From Clostridia bacterium (GTDB lineage: Bacteria; Bacillota; Clostridia; Oscillospirales; Acutalibacteraceae), in NCBI GenBank assembly GCA_017421045.1, contig JAFQMC010000024.1:1-51166 (forward strand): DNA of 51,166 nucleotides, given 5' to 3'. Under the pieces are notes generated by a model. It did not search any database. It worked only from the letters and a program-made list of their open reading frames with translations, and was not told where the DNA came from. How positions within the stretch are numbered: the stretch's first letter is position 1; each line of letters begins with the position of its first letter. Shown here piece after piece: positions 24,516 to 32,518 of the stretch. A program made the position numbers and the translations under genes.

Positions 24516-27070
24516 GACTTTTAGCAGTTGACGGCAATAGTATACTTAATCGTGCATATTACGGAATCCGACCTCTCACCACCAAGGACGGACAGTTTAC
24601 CCATGCTATTTACGGGTTTCTCACAATGCTTGAGAAGATAAAGGCGGATACAACACCGGATGCAGTGGCAATCGCCTTTGACTTAAGAGCACCTACATTC
24701 CGCCATAAGGCATACGCAGGCTACAAAGCTCAGCGAAAGGGTATGCCCGAAGAACTCGCACAGCAGGTGGAGCCCCTTAAGGAACTCCTGACACTTCTGG
24801 GATATAAGATAATCTCCTGCGAAGGCTATGAAGCCGACGATATTCTGGGCACATTTGCAACAGCCTGCGAGAACAGGGGAGACGAGTGCGTAATTGCAAC
24901 GGGAGACAGGGATTCTCTTCAGCTTGTGTCTGAGAAGGTCTCGGTAAGGCTTGCCGCCACAAAGCAGGGCAGCCCCACCGCGGTGCTCTACGACGAAGCA
25001 AAGATTATGGAGGATTACGGAGTAACTCCTCCTCAGCTTATAGACATCAAGGCTCTCCAGGGCGACAGCTCCGACAATATCCCCGGTGTGGCAGGAATCG
25101 GACCCAAGGGCGCAGGGGATTTGATTAAGAAGTTCAAGAGTCTCGACGGAGTTTACGAGAGTATTGATTCTGCAGATATCAGAGAATCTGTCAGAAAGAA
25201 ACTTATAGCCGATAAAGAAAATGCATATCTCAGCCTTATGCTTGGCGAGATATGCCGCACAGTTCCCATTGATACGGAGATGGATAGCTATAAGGTGGAG
25301 ATGACAGACCCCGATGCTGCCGCCAGATACATGGCACGGCTCGAGCTTTTCAAGCTCATTGATAAATTCGGTCTCCACTCTGCTCACAATACCGATACAC
25401 CTGAAGAAGCCGAGAAAAAAGCTCTGAAGGTTATAAAGGTCAATTCCTACAGTGAGATTGATTTTAGTAATTCCGTGACCGATGCAGAGTTTAATGGCGG
25501 TGATTTCTTCCGCTTGTGTGTATATACCCCTGATGCTGTATATATAGCAGATGACGAAGAGATTTTTAAGGAGTATCTCAGAATCTGCAAAGATAAGAAT
25601 GTTTACGACAGCAAGCCCTTGTATGCCTACGCAGACAAGTTTGGTATAGAAATGGACGTAGTAGTTTTTGATGCTACACTTGCCGCATACCTGCTTAATC
25701 CCTCATCCTCTGATTATTCTCCCGAGAGGCTTTGCGCCGAGTACAGAATCGACGAGGCAGTGTTTGAGCATGAGACGGATATTTCTCCGGCATACGGCGC
25801 ACTTCCTTTTGTAGCAGAGAAGCTCAAAAAAGAAATCGCAGAAAAGAAGCAGCAGAAGCTTCTTGAGACTATCGAGCTTCCTCTTGCATCCGTTCTGGCA
25901 CGAATGGAGAATATCGGTTTTCAGGTTGACAGAGACGGTATCGAAAAGTACGGCGAGTATATTTCTGAGCGGGTGTCAGCATTAGAGCAGGATATTTACG
26001 CAACCGTGGGTTACGAGTTTAATATCAATTCTCCGAAACAGCTCTCAGAAGCACTTTTTGAAAAGCTCATGCTTCCTGCAAAAAAGAAGACCAAGAGCGG
26101 ATACTCAACCAACGCAGACGTGCTGGAAGAGCTTCGTCCCTATCATCCTGTTATCGGTATGATTCTGGAGTACAGAACCTTTGCTAAGCTAAAGTCTACC
26201 TATTGCGACGGACTTTTAAAGGTTATTGCCGAGGACGGACGTATCCATTCAAACTTCAATCAGAAGGAAACCCGCACGGGCAGAATCAGCTCCACAGAGC
26301 CTAATCTGCAGAATATCCCTGTTCGCACAGAGCTTGGCAGAGAGCTGAGAAAGTTCTTTGTCGCACGGGAGGGATATGTTCTTGTGGATGCGGATTATTC
26401 TCAGATAGAACTAAGAGTTTTGGCGGATATAGCAAACGATCAGAATATGCGTCAGGCATTCCTTGATAATACCGATATCCACACGGTTACTGCTTCTCAG
26501 GTTTTTGATATGCCTCAGAATATGGTCACACCTATTATGCGAAGCCGTGCAAAAGCCGTAAACTTCGGTATTGTTTACGGCATCGGTGCATTTTCCCTTT
26601 CAAAGGATATCGGCGTCACAAACCGCGAGGCGGCGGCATATATCAAGAGCTATCTGGCGCACTACTCAGGTGTTGACAGATATATGAAAACCGTAATTGA
26701 GACGGCAAAGTCAACAGGCTACGTTGAAACAATTTTCGGTCGTCGTCGCTACCTGCCGGAGCTTACCGCCTCCAATCATATGACCAGAGCTTTTGGTGAG
26801 CGTGTGGCACGGAATATGCCCATACAGGGCACAGCAGCAGACATCATCAAGATTGCCATGGTTCGTGTGGATAATCGCCTTCGTGCCGAGGGTATGCACT
26901 CCCGTCTCATTTTGCAGGTTCACGATGAACTCATTGTCGAAGCACCTCAGGATGAGGCTATGCGTGCGGCGATGCTTTTGCAGGAAGAGATGGAGAATGC
27001 CGTCAAGCTGTCCGTACCCTTGCTTGCAGAAGCAGCAATGGGCAAAACCTGGTACGACGCAAAATCATAA
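24512..27070 (+). CDS. polA: DNA polymerase I
   Basis: The product has 852 residues. The 5' nuclease domain (about 1-290) has VDGNSILNRAYYG, EADDILGT and GDSSDNIPGV. The middle domain (about 300-460) is a 3'-5' exonuclease fold without the DxE of motif I, so proofreading is probably lost, as in other Gram-positive PolA. The polymerase domain (about 470-852) is complete: motif A DADYSQIELR (about 625), motif B RSRAKAVNFGIVYG and motif C QVHDELIVE (about 803). It fills gaps and removes RNA primers. It overlaps alr by 4 nt. Confidence 0.97.
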   Translation: MRLLAVDGNSILNRAYYGIRPLTTKDGQFTHAIYGFLTMLEKIKADTTPDAVAIAFDLRAPTFRHKAYAGYKAQRKGMPEELAQQVEPLKELLTLLGYKIISCEGYEADDILGTFATACENRGDECVIATGDRDSLQLVSEKVSVRLAATKQGSPTAVLYDEAKIMEDYGVTPPQLIDIKALQGDSSDNIPGVAGIGPKGAGDLIKKFKSLDGVYESIDSADIRESVRKKLIADKENAYLSLMLGEICRTVPIDTEMDSYKVEMTDPDAAARYMARLELFKLIDKFGLHSAHNTDTPEEAEKKALKVIKVNSYSEIDFSNSVTDAEFNGGDFFRLCVYTPDAVYIADDEEIFKEYLRICKDKNVYDSKPLYAYADKFGIEMDVVVFDATLAAYLLNPSSSDYSPERLCAEYRIDEAVFEHETDISPAYGALPFVAEKLKKEIAEKKQQKLLETIELPLASVLARMENIGFQVDRDGIEKYGEYISERVSALEQDIYATVGYEFNINSPKQLSEALFEKLMLPAKKKTKSGYSTNADVLEELRPYHPVIGMILEYRTFAKLKSTYCDGLLKVIAEDGRIHSNFNQKETRTGRISSTEPNLQNIPVRTELGRELRKFFVAREGYVLVDADYSQIELRVLADIANDQNMRQAFLDNTDIHTVTASQVFDMPQNMVTPIMRSRAKAVNFGIVYGIGAFSLSKDIGVTNREAAAYIKSYLAHYSGVDRYMKTVIETAKSTGYVETIFGRRRYLPELTASNHMTRAFGERVARNMPIQGTAADIIKIAMVRVDNRLRAEGMHSRLILQVHDELIVEAPQDEAMRAAMLLQEEMENAVKLSVPLLAEAAMGKTWYDAKS

Positions 27071-27090
27071 AATTTATTGAATACAAAGCT

Positions 27091-27528
27091 ATGAAAAAGA
27101 TTCTGTTTATATGCACAGGCAATACCTGTCGCAGTCCTATGGCACAGGGGCTGTTCAATAAAATTTGTGCTGACAGAGACCTGCATTTTACATCCGAATC
27201 TGCAGGACTCTGTACCATCACAGGACTACCCGTAGCGGGCAACTCAGTAAAGGCTGCGGCTGATAGGGGAGTGGATATCTCCTCTTTCTCTTCAACCTCT
27301 ATCGAGGATGTGCGAGTTGAGGATTATGCTCTGTTTGCGGTTATGACACGTGAGCACAGGGATGTGCTTGAAAGTTTCGGTATTCCCTCTGACAAGATAT
27401 ACATCCTTGCAGAGAATACCGGGGGAATATCCGATCCCTACGGAGGCTCCGAAGCACGATACCGTCAGTGTTGTGACGAAATATCATCGGCACTGGAAGA
27501 GCTTGTGAGAAAGCTGGGTGAGGAGTAA
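27091..27528 (+). CDS. Low-molecular-weight phosphatase, probably protein-arginine phosphatase (YwlE-like)
   Basis: The product has 145 residues with the P-loop CTGNTCRS (Cys8, Arg14) near the N-terminus and the general-acid DPYGG near the C-terminus. Thr12 in the loop matches the Thr known to give YwlE its phosphoarginine preference, where tyrosine phosphatases have Ile or Leu. It would then remove phosphates added by the arginine kinase McsB, which is not in the window. It lies 20 bp after polA and ends in a TAATG overlap with rimI. A weak point is the absence of a clear Shine-Dalgarno. Confidence 0.85.
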   Translation: MKKILFICTGNTCRSPMAQGLFNKICADRDLHFTSESAGLCTITGLPVAGNSVKAAADRGVDISSFSSTSIEDVRVEDYALFAVMTREHRDVLESFGIPSDKIYILAENTGGISDPYGGSEARYRQCCDEISSALEELVRKLGEE

Positions 27529-27971
27529 TGTTTGTAAAAAAACTGTCATCCGACTACGTTTCTGATATATTGAGAATAGACTCGGAGTGTTTCTCAAATC
27601 CGTGGTCAGAGGACACTGTAAGCAGTCTGCTGAAGAACAGCAACGCTTGTGTTTTCGGTGCTTTAGAAGGCGATTTGCTTATAGGCTACGTTGCTCTGGA
27701 ATGGGTACTCGATGAGGGTAGCCTTACCAATCTTGCTGTGCTTCCCGAGTTTCGACGCAATGGAGTGGCTGAGTCGCTTTTGCAGGAGCTTCTGGCATTT
27801 GCTGAGAGTAACAGCTTGCAGTTTGTGACACTTGAGGTACGAGCTTCCAACATCCCCGCCATGAGCCTCTACAGAAAGCTTGGTTTCAAAGAGGTAGGCA
27901 AACGTCTCCGTTATTATTCGTCACCCATTGAAGATGCCTTGCTTATGACAAAATATCTAAATATTATCTGA
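27528..27971 (+). CDS. rimI: RimI-type N-acetyltransferase (ribosomal protein S18 alanine)
   Basis: The product has 147 residues and a full GNAT fold. The acetyl-CoA loop is in PEFRRNGVAESLLQEL, with the typical LEVRASNIPAMSLYRKLGF ending of RimI. RimI acetylates the N-terminal Ala of S18 and often sits with the t6A genes; here tsaD is about 9 kb away on the same strand. The start ATG shares one base with the previous TAA, and GAGGAG lies just upstream in the phosphatase gene. Confidence 0.9.
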   Translation: MFVKKLSSDYVSDILRIDSECFSNPWSEDTVSSLLKNSNACVFGALEGDLLIGYVALEWVLDEGSLTNLAVLPEFRRNGVAESLLQELLAFAESNSLQFVTLEVRASNIPAMSLYRKLGFKEVGKRLRYYSSPIEDALLMTKYLNII

Positions 27972-27978
27972 ACTAAAA

Positions 27979-28006
27979 AACGCCTGATGCAGATGCATCA
28001 GGCGTT
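27979..28006. terminator. Terminator between rimI and the convergent lipoprotein gene
   Basis: AACGCCTGATGCA and TGCATCAGGCGTT form a perfect 13 bp stem with a two-base top. The minus strand has a strong TTTTTT run; the plus strand has only TTCTGT, so it serves the minus-strand gene best. Confidence 0.85.
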
Positions 28007-28022
28007 CTGTGTATACTTGATA

Positions 28023-28364
28023 TTATTCGTCTCTTGTTAAAGTCATAGTTTCACCGTCATTGCTGATTGTGAGGGTGTCACCATCAATCTCATAGCTTGC
28101 GCCTTCGTTAAAGGTGGCTATGTCCTCTGAGCCTTCGTCAGGTATGAGGGTGAGTACGCCGTTTTCTGCGGTGTAGGTGTAGTTAACAGCCAGAAGTCCA
28201 CCCATTGCAGACAAAGAGCCGGAGCCGTCTTCATCAAATACCATAGTAAGAGGAACCCCCTCCAGAGAACCGGTCCAACTGCCTACAATCGGGTTGCCGC
28301 CGCAAGCACACAGCAACATGGAAATCATCAAGGCGATAATTAGTACAATACTGACTTTTTTCAT
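28023..28364 (-). CDS. Small secreted lipoprotein, lipocalin-like, unknown function
   Basis: The product has 113 residues. The signal sequence ends in the lipobox LCAC (Cys21). The mature part starts with NPIVGSWTG, continues with FDEDGSGSL and YTYTAENGVLTL, and is acidic and beta-rich, like small DUF5640-type lipocalin-like lipoproteins. AAGGAG is 9 nt before ATG 28364; the in-frame ATG at 28373 abuts the ribosome site and is not used. It is a single-gene unit with its own promoter and terminator. Confidence 0.75.
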   Translation of the reverse strand: MKKVSIVLIIALMISMLLCACGGNPIVGSWTGSLEGVPLTMVFDEDGSGSLSAMGGLLAVNYTYTAENGVLTLIPDEGSEDIATFNEGASYEIDGDTLTISNDGETMTLTRDE

Positions 28365-28412
28365 AATATACATCTCCTTATGTTGAAAGAATTTGTGTAA
28401 TCGGTCAATTAC

Positions 28413-28441
28413 AGTGTACTACAGGTATGCGGATGTGTCAA
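28413..28441 (-). promoter_or_regulatory. Promoter of the small lipoprotein gene
   Basis: On the minus strand, TTGACA (28441-28436), a 17 nt spacer and TACACT (28418-28413). Confidence 0.75.
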
Positions 28442-28459
28442 GTGCTATATTGTTCGTAT

Positions 28460-28495
28460 AAAAAATCCCTCTGCTGTTTTTAGTAGCAGAGGGAT
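28460..28495 (-). terminator. Terminator of the F420-ligase-like gene
   Basis: ATCCCTCTGCT and AGCAGAGGGAT form an 11 bp stem, followed by TTTTTTAT on the minus strand. Confidence 0.88.
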
Positions 28496-28500
28496 AAAAA

Positions 28501-29682
28501 TTATTCAGTTGCGTAGTTGTCAAAGTATCCCTGAATCAGAATAACAGGTGTGCCTCTGTCACCGCTTCCGCTTGTCAGGTCACACAGTGAACCCAGCAGG
28601 TCGGTGAGCTGTCTGGGGGTTGTGCCCTGAGACTGCATATTGCCTACGAGGTCTCCGTCCTTTGACTTGATGAGTTCTTTCATAGCTTTTGCCAGCTCTT
28701 CACCGGAGAGATCAGAAAGGTCGTTATCAGCGAAGTATTTCATCTTCAGCTCATTGGGCTTACCAATAAGTCCTGCGGTGTGGCCGGGAGAAACAACAGG
28801 GTCAGCAAGTTCCCAGATTCCGCCGACGGGATCCTTGAATCCGCCGTCTCCGTATACCATGCACTCGATGTTCTTGCCTGTTGCTTTGAACATCTCGTCG
28901 TGGAGCTTCTGAACAAACTCGTCGCAATCACGAGGGAAGAGCTTAACCTTGTTCTCTGTAGCTTTGTTGGAGCCGAGCAGGCCGTACTGAGGATTGTATC
29001 CGGAGCCGTCAACACTCTCTGTGAGGATTTCGTCCATACGGTAAACCTTCTCTCCGCCTGCAGCTTTGAGAAGTCTCTGTGTACGGAAACGTGTGTGAAT
29101 GTCGCAGTTGAGGACATTCTTTGTATATTTCAGAATGTATCTGGGGTCGTTGGAGAAGATGATTTCGATGTTATCGCCCAGGCTCTTGTAGTAGTCGATG
29201 TAGTCAACACCGGTGAAGGTGTGCTTTGTGTCATAACCGAATACCTTTCTGAACTCCTCCTCGTTGAAGCTATCTGAGTAGGGGTTCACGCCCTTCTCGT
29301 CAATAGCATCATATGTGATGAAAGAGTTTCCTACCTCATCGGAGGGGTAGGAAAGCTGAACATACAGCTTCTTACAGCCCATTGCGATGGAGCGAAGGAG
29401 TATAGCGAAACGGTTACGGCTGAGAATGGGGAAAACAATGCCCATATCCTCGCCACCGAATTTGTTGCGGATGTCGGTTGCTATCTGCTCTGTAGTTGCG
29501 TAGTTGCCCTGTGTACGTGCAACAACTGCCTCTGTAACGCCGATTACGTCTCTGTCTTTAAGCTCAAAGCCTTCGCCTTTTGCTGCATCTGTGACACTTT
29601 TGACGATAGCGGTTACCAAATCGTCACCCTGCTGGAAAATAGGGCAGATAATACCTCTTGATGTTACTCCTGTGTAATGCAT
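28501..29682 (-). CDS. Orphan coenzyme F420-0:L-glutamate ligase-like protein
   Basis: The product has about 393 residues. It resembles CofE, which adds glutamate to F420-0 using GTP: DRDVIGVTEAVVARTQGNY aligns with the CofE metal-binding start, and YGDGGFKDP and VSPGHTAGLIG follow. It is longer than archaeal CofE (about 250) and no other F420 genes are nearby. Firmicutes of this group are not known to make F420, so another amide-forming role is likely. ATG 29682 has AAAGG 10 nt upstream; ATG 29688 and GTG 29700 are in-frame alternatives. It has its own promoter and terminator. Confidence 0.65.
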   Translation of the reverse strand: MHYTGVTSRGIICPIFQQGDDLVTAIVKSVTDAAKGEGFELKDRDVIGVTEAVVARTQGNYATTEQIATDIRNKFGGEDMGIVFPILSRNRFAILLRSIAMGCKKLYVQLSYPSDEVGNSFITYDAIDEKGVNPYSDSFNEEEFRKVFGYDTKHTFTGVDYIDYYKSLGDNIEIIFSNDPRYILKYTKNVLNCDIHTRFRTQRLLKAAGGEKVYRMDEILTESVDGSGYNPQYGLLGSNKATENKVKLFPRDCDEFVQKLHDEMFKATGKNIECMVYGDGGFKDPVGGIWELADPVVSPGHTAGLIGKPNELKMKYFADNDLSDLSGEELAKAMKELIKSKDGDLVGNMQSQGTTPRQLTDLLGSLCDLTSGSGDRGTPVILIQGYFDNYATE

Positions 29683-29726
29683 AACCATACGACCTTTCAC
29701 AAAATAGATTCGTTTGCGAACAATTT

Positions 29727-29755
29727 ATTTTACAACAGCAAAGGGAATCTGTCAA
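29727..29755 (-). promoter_or_regulatory. Promoter of the F420-ligase-like gene
   Basis: On the minus strand, TTGACA (29755-29750), a 17 nt spacer and TAAAAT (29732-29727). A small inverted repeat TTCG-TTTG-CGAA lies at 29709-29720, at the expected transcription start. Confidence 0.72.
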
Positions 29756-29795
29756 TAAATATAGACGCATTTTTGCATATTTAACAAAATAAAAA

Positions 29796-29831
29796 TATTC
29801 CTCCGACAAAATATTATTTATCGGAGGAATA
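29796..29831 (-). terminator. Terminator of the O-antigen-ligase-like gene
   Basis: TATTCCTCCGA and TCGGAGGAATA pair perfectly, followed by a T-rich run (TTTTATTTTG) on the minus strand. Confidence 0.85.
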
Positions 29832-29863
29832 AAATTATACGTTATAGTTCTGTATGAGAATAA

Positions 29864-31516
29864 TCAGAATCCTGCTTCAGTAAGTCGCTCGGTGCTGTTA
29901 GCTCTGAGAGCGGTTGCCTCGCTGAGTGCGATGAATGCAATGAACCAAGGGGTGTTGACAGGATTTGCGATGTTGACAATATCCTGAGCTGCATATGCAA
30001 TCATAACTCCCAGACATACAAGAGCAAGGGGATTGTGCTTTGAGTTCTTAACACCTCTCACAATAGCAGAAACAACAAGTGTGAGATACGCACCCAGTCC
30101 CAGAATACCGTGAGTCACAAGGTAGTTGATGTAGACGTTGTGAGCGGCATTAGTGGAGCCTTCAGCAAACTTTCTGGAAAGTTCAGCAAAGTAGGGTTTA
30201 AAGGCGAAATAATATGTGTCGGGACCCATGCCGAAGAGCTTCTGCCAGAAGTTCATATCACCGAAAATTTCAAAGGAGCGAATCCAGAAGTATCCTCGGT
30301 GAGTACCCCAGTATTCGTTGAATCTGAAGAATCTCTTAAATCCGGTGAGCTTTGTTTCGGTATCAATGCAGGAGTAGTAGATGATAAGTCCTGCAACAAC
30401 AGCAAAGCCGAGACACACAAGACCAAGCATTATAAAGAACACAGCCTTGGGAAGTTCCTGCGCCTTATCCTTAGCGTTGAGAATATATTTGCTGTAAAAA
30501 TAAAGTGCAACTGCAAGGATAGCAAATACCGTGAGGATTATGTAAACAAAATTGCTGTATACAAAGAATTCCGAAAAGCTTGAGTAGCCTTTGGATTTGC
30601 CGTCCATAATCAAGTCGAACAGCCACAACAGCTTTGCAGATAACATCATTATTGCAATACAGATGCAGAATCTGCAGAGTCTTTTTGAATCTCTGGAAAT
30701 GACAACGGCAATAATTGCAAACGCTGCGAAGCATCCCAGAAATCCACCGTCACTGGTAGCAACCAGAAGTCCGATGAACTGAATACCTGTGCTTACATAT
30801 GCCACAATTCGCATTATCTTGTCTTCACATGCAAGGGCAGCTCCTACTGAGAAGGGCAGTGCAACGCAAATAAGAGCCGAAAGATAGTTCTTGTTTCCGA
30901 TTGTAGAAGTGAAGTCGTTGATAACCGTGTCGTAGCTTGAGGAGCCTTTGTATACGTCAAAAAGTCCCAAGGGATCCATGTAGTAGTAGTTAAGCATCGC
31001 AAGCAGGCTCACAATGGCAATGCCTGCAAACATACAGTAGAATACGAGCTTCTGATAATAGAAGAATCTTGATATAACCATATAGCACACAAGGAGCATA
31101 AGTATGGTAACAAGTCCCATGTTTCGTCCGTTGCTCTCACTTCCTGAGAGTCCCACAAAGCAGTGTGCGATTCTTCCGCAAGTGAGAGTTGATATGATAG
31201 ATACACCTGCAAAGGAGAAAAATGCAATGTCAGTCACAGAGACTTTGAAAGGGTCACGGTAGGTGTTGAGCTTTTTGTTGTACTCGTTGCCTCTTGCAGC
31301 AAAATCCACAATGGAGATAATTCCGACCGCCGCACCGATAACAAGTGTCAGCACAAGGAAAAACCAGAACTTGTCTCTTCTGGCGGCAGAGTAGTAGTTG
31401 GATAAAAAGAGAGGGAATGCTGTGAACAGAAGAACAGTGTATATGTTGGTCAGAGCGTGGCGAACAGTAATACGAAGCTTCGGTTCTTGATTCTTAACGC
31501 TTTTTTTCTGGGCCAT
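29864..31516 (-). CDS. O-antigen ligase family (Wzy_C) membrane protein
   Basis: The product has 550 residues and about 12 helices with a large outer loop (about 390-470). The family is recognised from the loop stretch WGTHRGYFWIRSFEIF, then FGMGPDTYYFAF and AHNVYINYLVTHGILGLGAY, which carry the conserved Arg, Gly-Pro-Asp and His. Such proteins polymerise or ligate lipid-linked sugar chains on the outer face. No glycosyltransferase genes flank it, so its glycan is unknown. GAGGT lies 8 nt upstream. It follows a lipoprotein gene by 38 bp, probably one operon. Confidence 0.82.
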   Translation of the reverse strand: MAQKKSVKNQEPKLRITVRHALTNIYTVLLFTAFPLFLSNYYSAARRDKFWFFLVLTLVIGAAVGIISIVDFAARGNEYNKKLNTYRDPFKVSVTDIAFFSFAGVSIISTLTCGRIAHCFVGLSGSESNGRNMGLVTILMLLVCYMVISRFFYYQKLVFYCMFAGIAIVSLLAMLNYYYMDPLGLFDVYKGSSSYDTVINDFTSTIGNKNYLSALICVALPFSVGAALACEDKIMRIVAYVSTGIQFIGLLVATSDGGFLGCFAAFAIIAVVISRDSKRLCRFCICIAIMMLSAKLLWLFDLIMDGKSKGYSSFSEFFVYSNFVYIILTVFAILAVALYFYSKYILNAKDKAQELPKAVFFIMLGLVCLGFAVVAGLIIYYSCIDTETKLTGFKRFFRFNEYWGTHRGYFWIRSFEIFGDMNFWQKLFGMGPDTYYFAFKPYFAELSRKFAEGSTNAAHNVYINYLVTHGILGLGAYLTLVVSAIVRGVKNSKHNPLALVCLGVMIAYAAQDIVNIANPVNTPWFIAFIALSEATALRANSTERLTEAGF

Positions 31517-31554
31517 AAGTTAACCTCATTTCGTTACTCTAAGGATCTCTAAGA

Positions 31555-32109
31555 TTAAATCAGATCTCCGTATGCGTCAGTTCTGTCGGAGAAGGAGATA
31601 CATACCTGATCCTCGTTTGTCTCAGCAGTTTTCTCCAGAGTAATTGAGCACTCAAGTACACGGTGAGAGGTTTTGTATATAAGGGAAACGCTGGTGGTTT
31701 CGCCGTCAGGATACAAATCCGATTCATCAATTTCAGATATTTCTTTCAGGGCGGATACCTCTGCAACGCCGTTTTCGTCTACAGACAGCTCAGGCAGATA
31801 TACCTTGTCATTTACGGGTGCAATGGCGTAGTAAGCGTACAAAACACTGTTTTTGAAGCTGTCTTCGTCACCGGTGAGATACAGGGTATTACGCTCGGGC
31901 TTGTCGATTACTTCTGTGCCCTCAGGCAGAGAAAAACCTGCAGCGCTGTATTCGTTGAGAAGTTCTGCCGAGAACCAACCCTCAAGGTCGTTGTCAGTAG
32001 GTGTCTGAACGACCTTTTCATCCTTGCAGGCGGAGAGTGAAAACATCACGGAGAGAGCCAGTACCAGTGCAGTGAGTATAGTGAAAATGCGGGAAGTATT
32101 AGTGTTCAT
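31555..32109 (-). CDS. Lipoprotein, unknown function
   Basis: The product has 184 residues with the lipobox LSAC (Cys28) and an acidic mature part (for example DENGVAEVSALKEISEIDE) of no family I recognise. The start MNTNTS at 32109 has AAAGGAG 6-7 nt upstream; an in-frame ATG 18 nt earlier has no ribosome site. An extended -10 (TGGTATTAT, TATTAT at 32169-32164) lies upstream on the minus strand, and a GCAAAG/CTTTGC hairpin sits in the leader. It is the first gene of a unit with the O-antigen-ligase-like gene. Confidence 0.72.
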   Translation of the reverse strand: MNTNTSRIFTILTALVLALSVMFSLSACKDEKVVQTPTDNDLEGWFSAELLNEYSAAGFSLPEGTEVIDKPERNTLYLTGDEDSFKNSVLYAYYAIAPVNDKVYLPELSVDENGVAEVSALKEISEIDESDLYPDGETTSVSLIYKTSHRVLECSITLEKTAETNEDQVCISFSDRTDAYGDLI

Positions 32110-32250
32110 AGTAACTCCTTTTTGCAAAGCCGGACTTTGCCTGAGATTTTTTCATTATCTTAAATAATACCACATATTTCATTGTTCGTCTACCCTGAAA
32201 AAATAATTTTAAAAGCTGAATTTAACGAGCCTTTGCAATGCAAAAGCGAA

Positions 32251-32273
32251 GCCCGATGCATACGCAACGGGCC
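32251..32273 (-). terminator. Hairpin after the feo operon
   Basis: GCCCG-A-TGC and GCA-A-CGGGC pair around ATAC. The minus strand continues TTCGCTTTT, a weak T run. Confidence 0.5.
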
Positions 32274-32303
32274 TTTGAGGTGTGCTTTATGAAAACATAA
32301 GTT

Positions 32304-32489
32304 TTATTTGTTGCTTGCCTTTCCTGCGTGGCAGCTGTCTTTCATGGCACAGCCTGAGCATCCGCAGGAGCAGGAGCTTTTGCCTTTTTTCTTGTTGTTT
32401 ACTATGTGGATGATAACACCTGCAATTATTGCAAAAACCACAACACTTACAATGATGGTTCCAAGATTGTTGATGATGAAGTTCATCAT
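32304..32489 (-). CDS. FeoB-associated Cys-rich membrane protein
   Basis: The product has 61 residues: one membrane helix (about 5-28), a basic stretch (NNKKKGK), then a Cys-rich tail (SCSCGCSGCAMKDSCH) with five Cys and a His. This is the small protein often found right after feoB in Firmicutes (similar in position to FeoC), possibly binding Fe or an Fe-S cluster at the membrane. AAAGGAG is 8 nt before ATG 32489. It follows feoB by 29 bp. Confidence 0.85.
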   Translation of the reverse strand: MMNFIINNLGTIIVSVVVFAIIAGVIIHIVNNKKKGKSSCSCGCSGCAMKDSCHAGKASNK

Positions 32490-32518
32490 AATTATCACTC
32501 CTTTATAGTAGTCCCGGA

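Noticed and set aside
28501-29682. Evidence for F420 biosynthesis in this organism
   Set aside because: Only one CofE-like gene is present with no other pathway gene nearby, and its length differs from true CofE.
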